A stretch of DNA of 5,132 nt. Origin: Candidatus Competibacteraceae bacterium (GTDB lineage: Bacteria > Pseudomonadota > Gammaproteobacteria > Competibacterales > Competibacteraceae). This document shows positions 4,428-5,132 of the stretch, piece by piece. Positions within the stretch are counted from its first letter, which is position 1. Each line of letters starts with the position of its first letter. Position numbers and translations under genes: made by a program. The notes under the pieces were generated by a model, which saw nothing but the letters and a program-made list of their open reading frames with translations, was not told the origin of the DNA and did no database searches. The DNA lies in assembly GCA_020445045.1 (NCBI GenBank), contig JAGRHI010000082.1, positions 1 to 5,132 of the forward strand, read 5' to 3'.

Positions 4428-5132
4428 TCAGATACTCGCGCCGCTGTCATCGACAATGACCTTGCGCATCATGCCGGCATCCATGTGATAGAGCAGATGG
4501 CAATGAAACGGCCATTCGCCCTTGGCGTCCACCGATACATCGGCATAGACCGTCTGTCCGGGCATCACGTTGATCACATGCTTGAGCGGGTTGAAGGCGC
4601 CCTTGCCGATGTCCAACTGCATCCACATGCCGTGCAGGTGAATCGGATGGTTCATCATGGTGGTGTTGGTCAGCTTGAGGCGCACCCGCTCGCCGTATTT
4701 GAGCCGGATGGGCTCGGCGTCAACGAATTTCTCGTCGTTGAGCGTCCAGATGTAGCGCTCCATGTTGCCGGTCAGGCGGATCTCGATCTCGCGGTCGGGC
4801 GCGCGGTAGCCGGGATAGGCGTTCATGGCGCGCAGGTCGTTGTAGATGAGGAACTTGCCGCTATTCGCCGCCTTCGGATACAAGCCGCTTCGCGGGTTGG
4901 GCTTGACCCTGTCGGCTGGGGTTTGCTCCGCGTTCGCCGCGCCGCCAGGGTTCATGCTTGAATGATCCATACCCGCCATCGAGGCTTGGTTCATCTTCGA
5001 ATGATCCATCTTCGAGTGATCGACGGTTTCGGTATCCATGCCGGCCATCGAGTCGTGATCCATCTTCGAGTGATCGACGGTTTCGGTATCCATGCCGGCC
5101 ATCGAGTCGTGATCCATACCAGCCATCGAGCC
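4428..5132 (-). CDS. copA: Multicopper oxidase CopA, C-terminal part
   Basis: The frame is open to the right edge, so this is the last 234 residues of a longer periplasmic copper resistance oxidase. The visible N-terminal part is a Met/His/Asp-rich linker (MDHDSMAGM, MDHSKM, MDHSSM units), typical of CopA/PcoA and thought to bind Cu(I). The C-terminal cupredoxin domain follows. HPIHLHG at 4629-4649 supplies type 1, type 2 and type 3 copper His ligands. HCHLLYHMDAGM at 4470-4505 supplies the type 1 Cys, His and axial Met plus type 3 His ligands. Both motifs are complete, so the enzyme should be active. Known role of the family: oxidation of Cu(I) to less toxic Cu(II) and copper sequestration in the periplasm. 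The Tat signal and first domains would be upstream. It is followed by copB after 12 bases, the classic copAB order. Confidence 0.95.
   Translation of the reverse strand, partial: GSMAGMDHDSMAGMDTETVDHSKMDHDSMAGMDTETVDHSKMDHSKMNQASMAGMDHSSMNPGGAANAEQTPADRVKPNPRSGLYPKAANSGKFLIYNDLRAMNAYPGYRAPDREIEIRLTGNMERYIWTLNDEKFVDAEPIRLKYGERVRLKLTNTTMMNHPIHLHGMWMQLDIGKGAFNPLKHVINVMPGQTVYADVSVDAKGEWPFHCHLLYHMDAGMMRKVIVDDSGASI
5002..5117 (-). repeat. Perfect 54-bp tandem duplication in the copA Met-rich linker
   Basis: Bases 5007-5060 and 5061-5114 are identical; the match extends to 5002 on the left and 5117 on the right, giving a 116-base tract of period 54. It encodes two copies of an 18-residue unit, MDHDSMAGMDTETVDHSK. 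The absence of any silent difference suggests recent duplication. Degenerate MDHSKM/MDHSSM units follow toward the C terminus, and the tract nears the window edge, so more copies may lie outside. Confidence 0.92.

Noticed and set aside
4404..4961. 185-residue + strand frame opposite copA
   Set aside because: Antisense to the conserved cupredoxin domain with intact copper ligands; no supporting ribosome binding site or motif.

Overview
The window looks like part of a metal-resistance locus from a GC-rich Gram-negative bacterium. Pseudomonadota is most likely: there is a sigma-54-type regulator, an outer-membrane CopB and several exported periplasmic proteins. The species cannot be named from this stretch alone. 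The left third is visibly GC-richer than the rest; hand counts of single 60-base lines gave 43/60 G+C at 961-1020 and at 1321-1380, but 26/60 at 3421-3480.

Left part, + strand (1-1628): a two-component pair. First comes the 3' end of an NtrC-type response regulator, of which only the linker and the Fis-type helix-turn-helix are present. Two bases later begins a complete membrane-bound sensor histidine kinase with HAMP, H, N, G1, F and G2 boxes. The pair runs tail to tail into the next block with only 14 bases between the stop codons.

Right part, - strand (5132 down to 1643): a five-gene copper block with gaps of 12, 43, 77 and 40 bases, probably one transcript whose promoter lies beyond the right edge. 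In transcription order: (1) the C-terminal part of a CopA multicopper oxidase with Met/His-rich repeats and the copper ligands of its last cupredoxin domain; (2) a short CopB outer-membrane protein; (3) a small cytosolic HMA-like protein without the usual CxxC motif; (4) an exported BNR/Asp-box beta-propeller protein of unknown function; (5) an exported protein with a dense Met/Gly (GMMG) segment.

A likely working model (inference) is that CopA oxidises or sequesters periplasmic Cu(I), CopB acts at the outer membrane, the Met-rich protein buffers copper in the periplasm, and the HMA-like and propeller proteins have accessory roles not yet defined. No copper sensor of the CueR or CusR type is seen. 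The + strand two-component system could regulate the block, as the NtrC-type ZraSR system does for zinc, but nothing in the sequence proves it.

Other structure: a perfect 54-bp tandem duplication inside copA, six exact copies of an 11-bp unit in the Met-rich gene, a 13-bp AT-rich palindrome just before the Met-rich gene, and a small hairpin around the ribosome-binding site of the propeller gene. No RNA gene, insertion sequence, CRISPR array or origin was seen, and no stretch above 300 bases lacks a gene.
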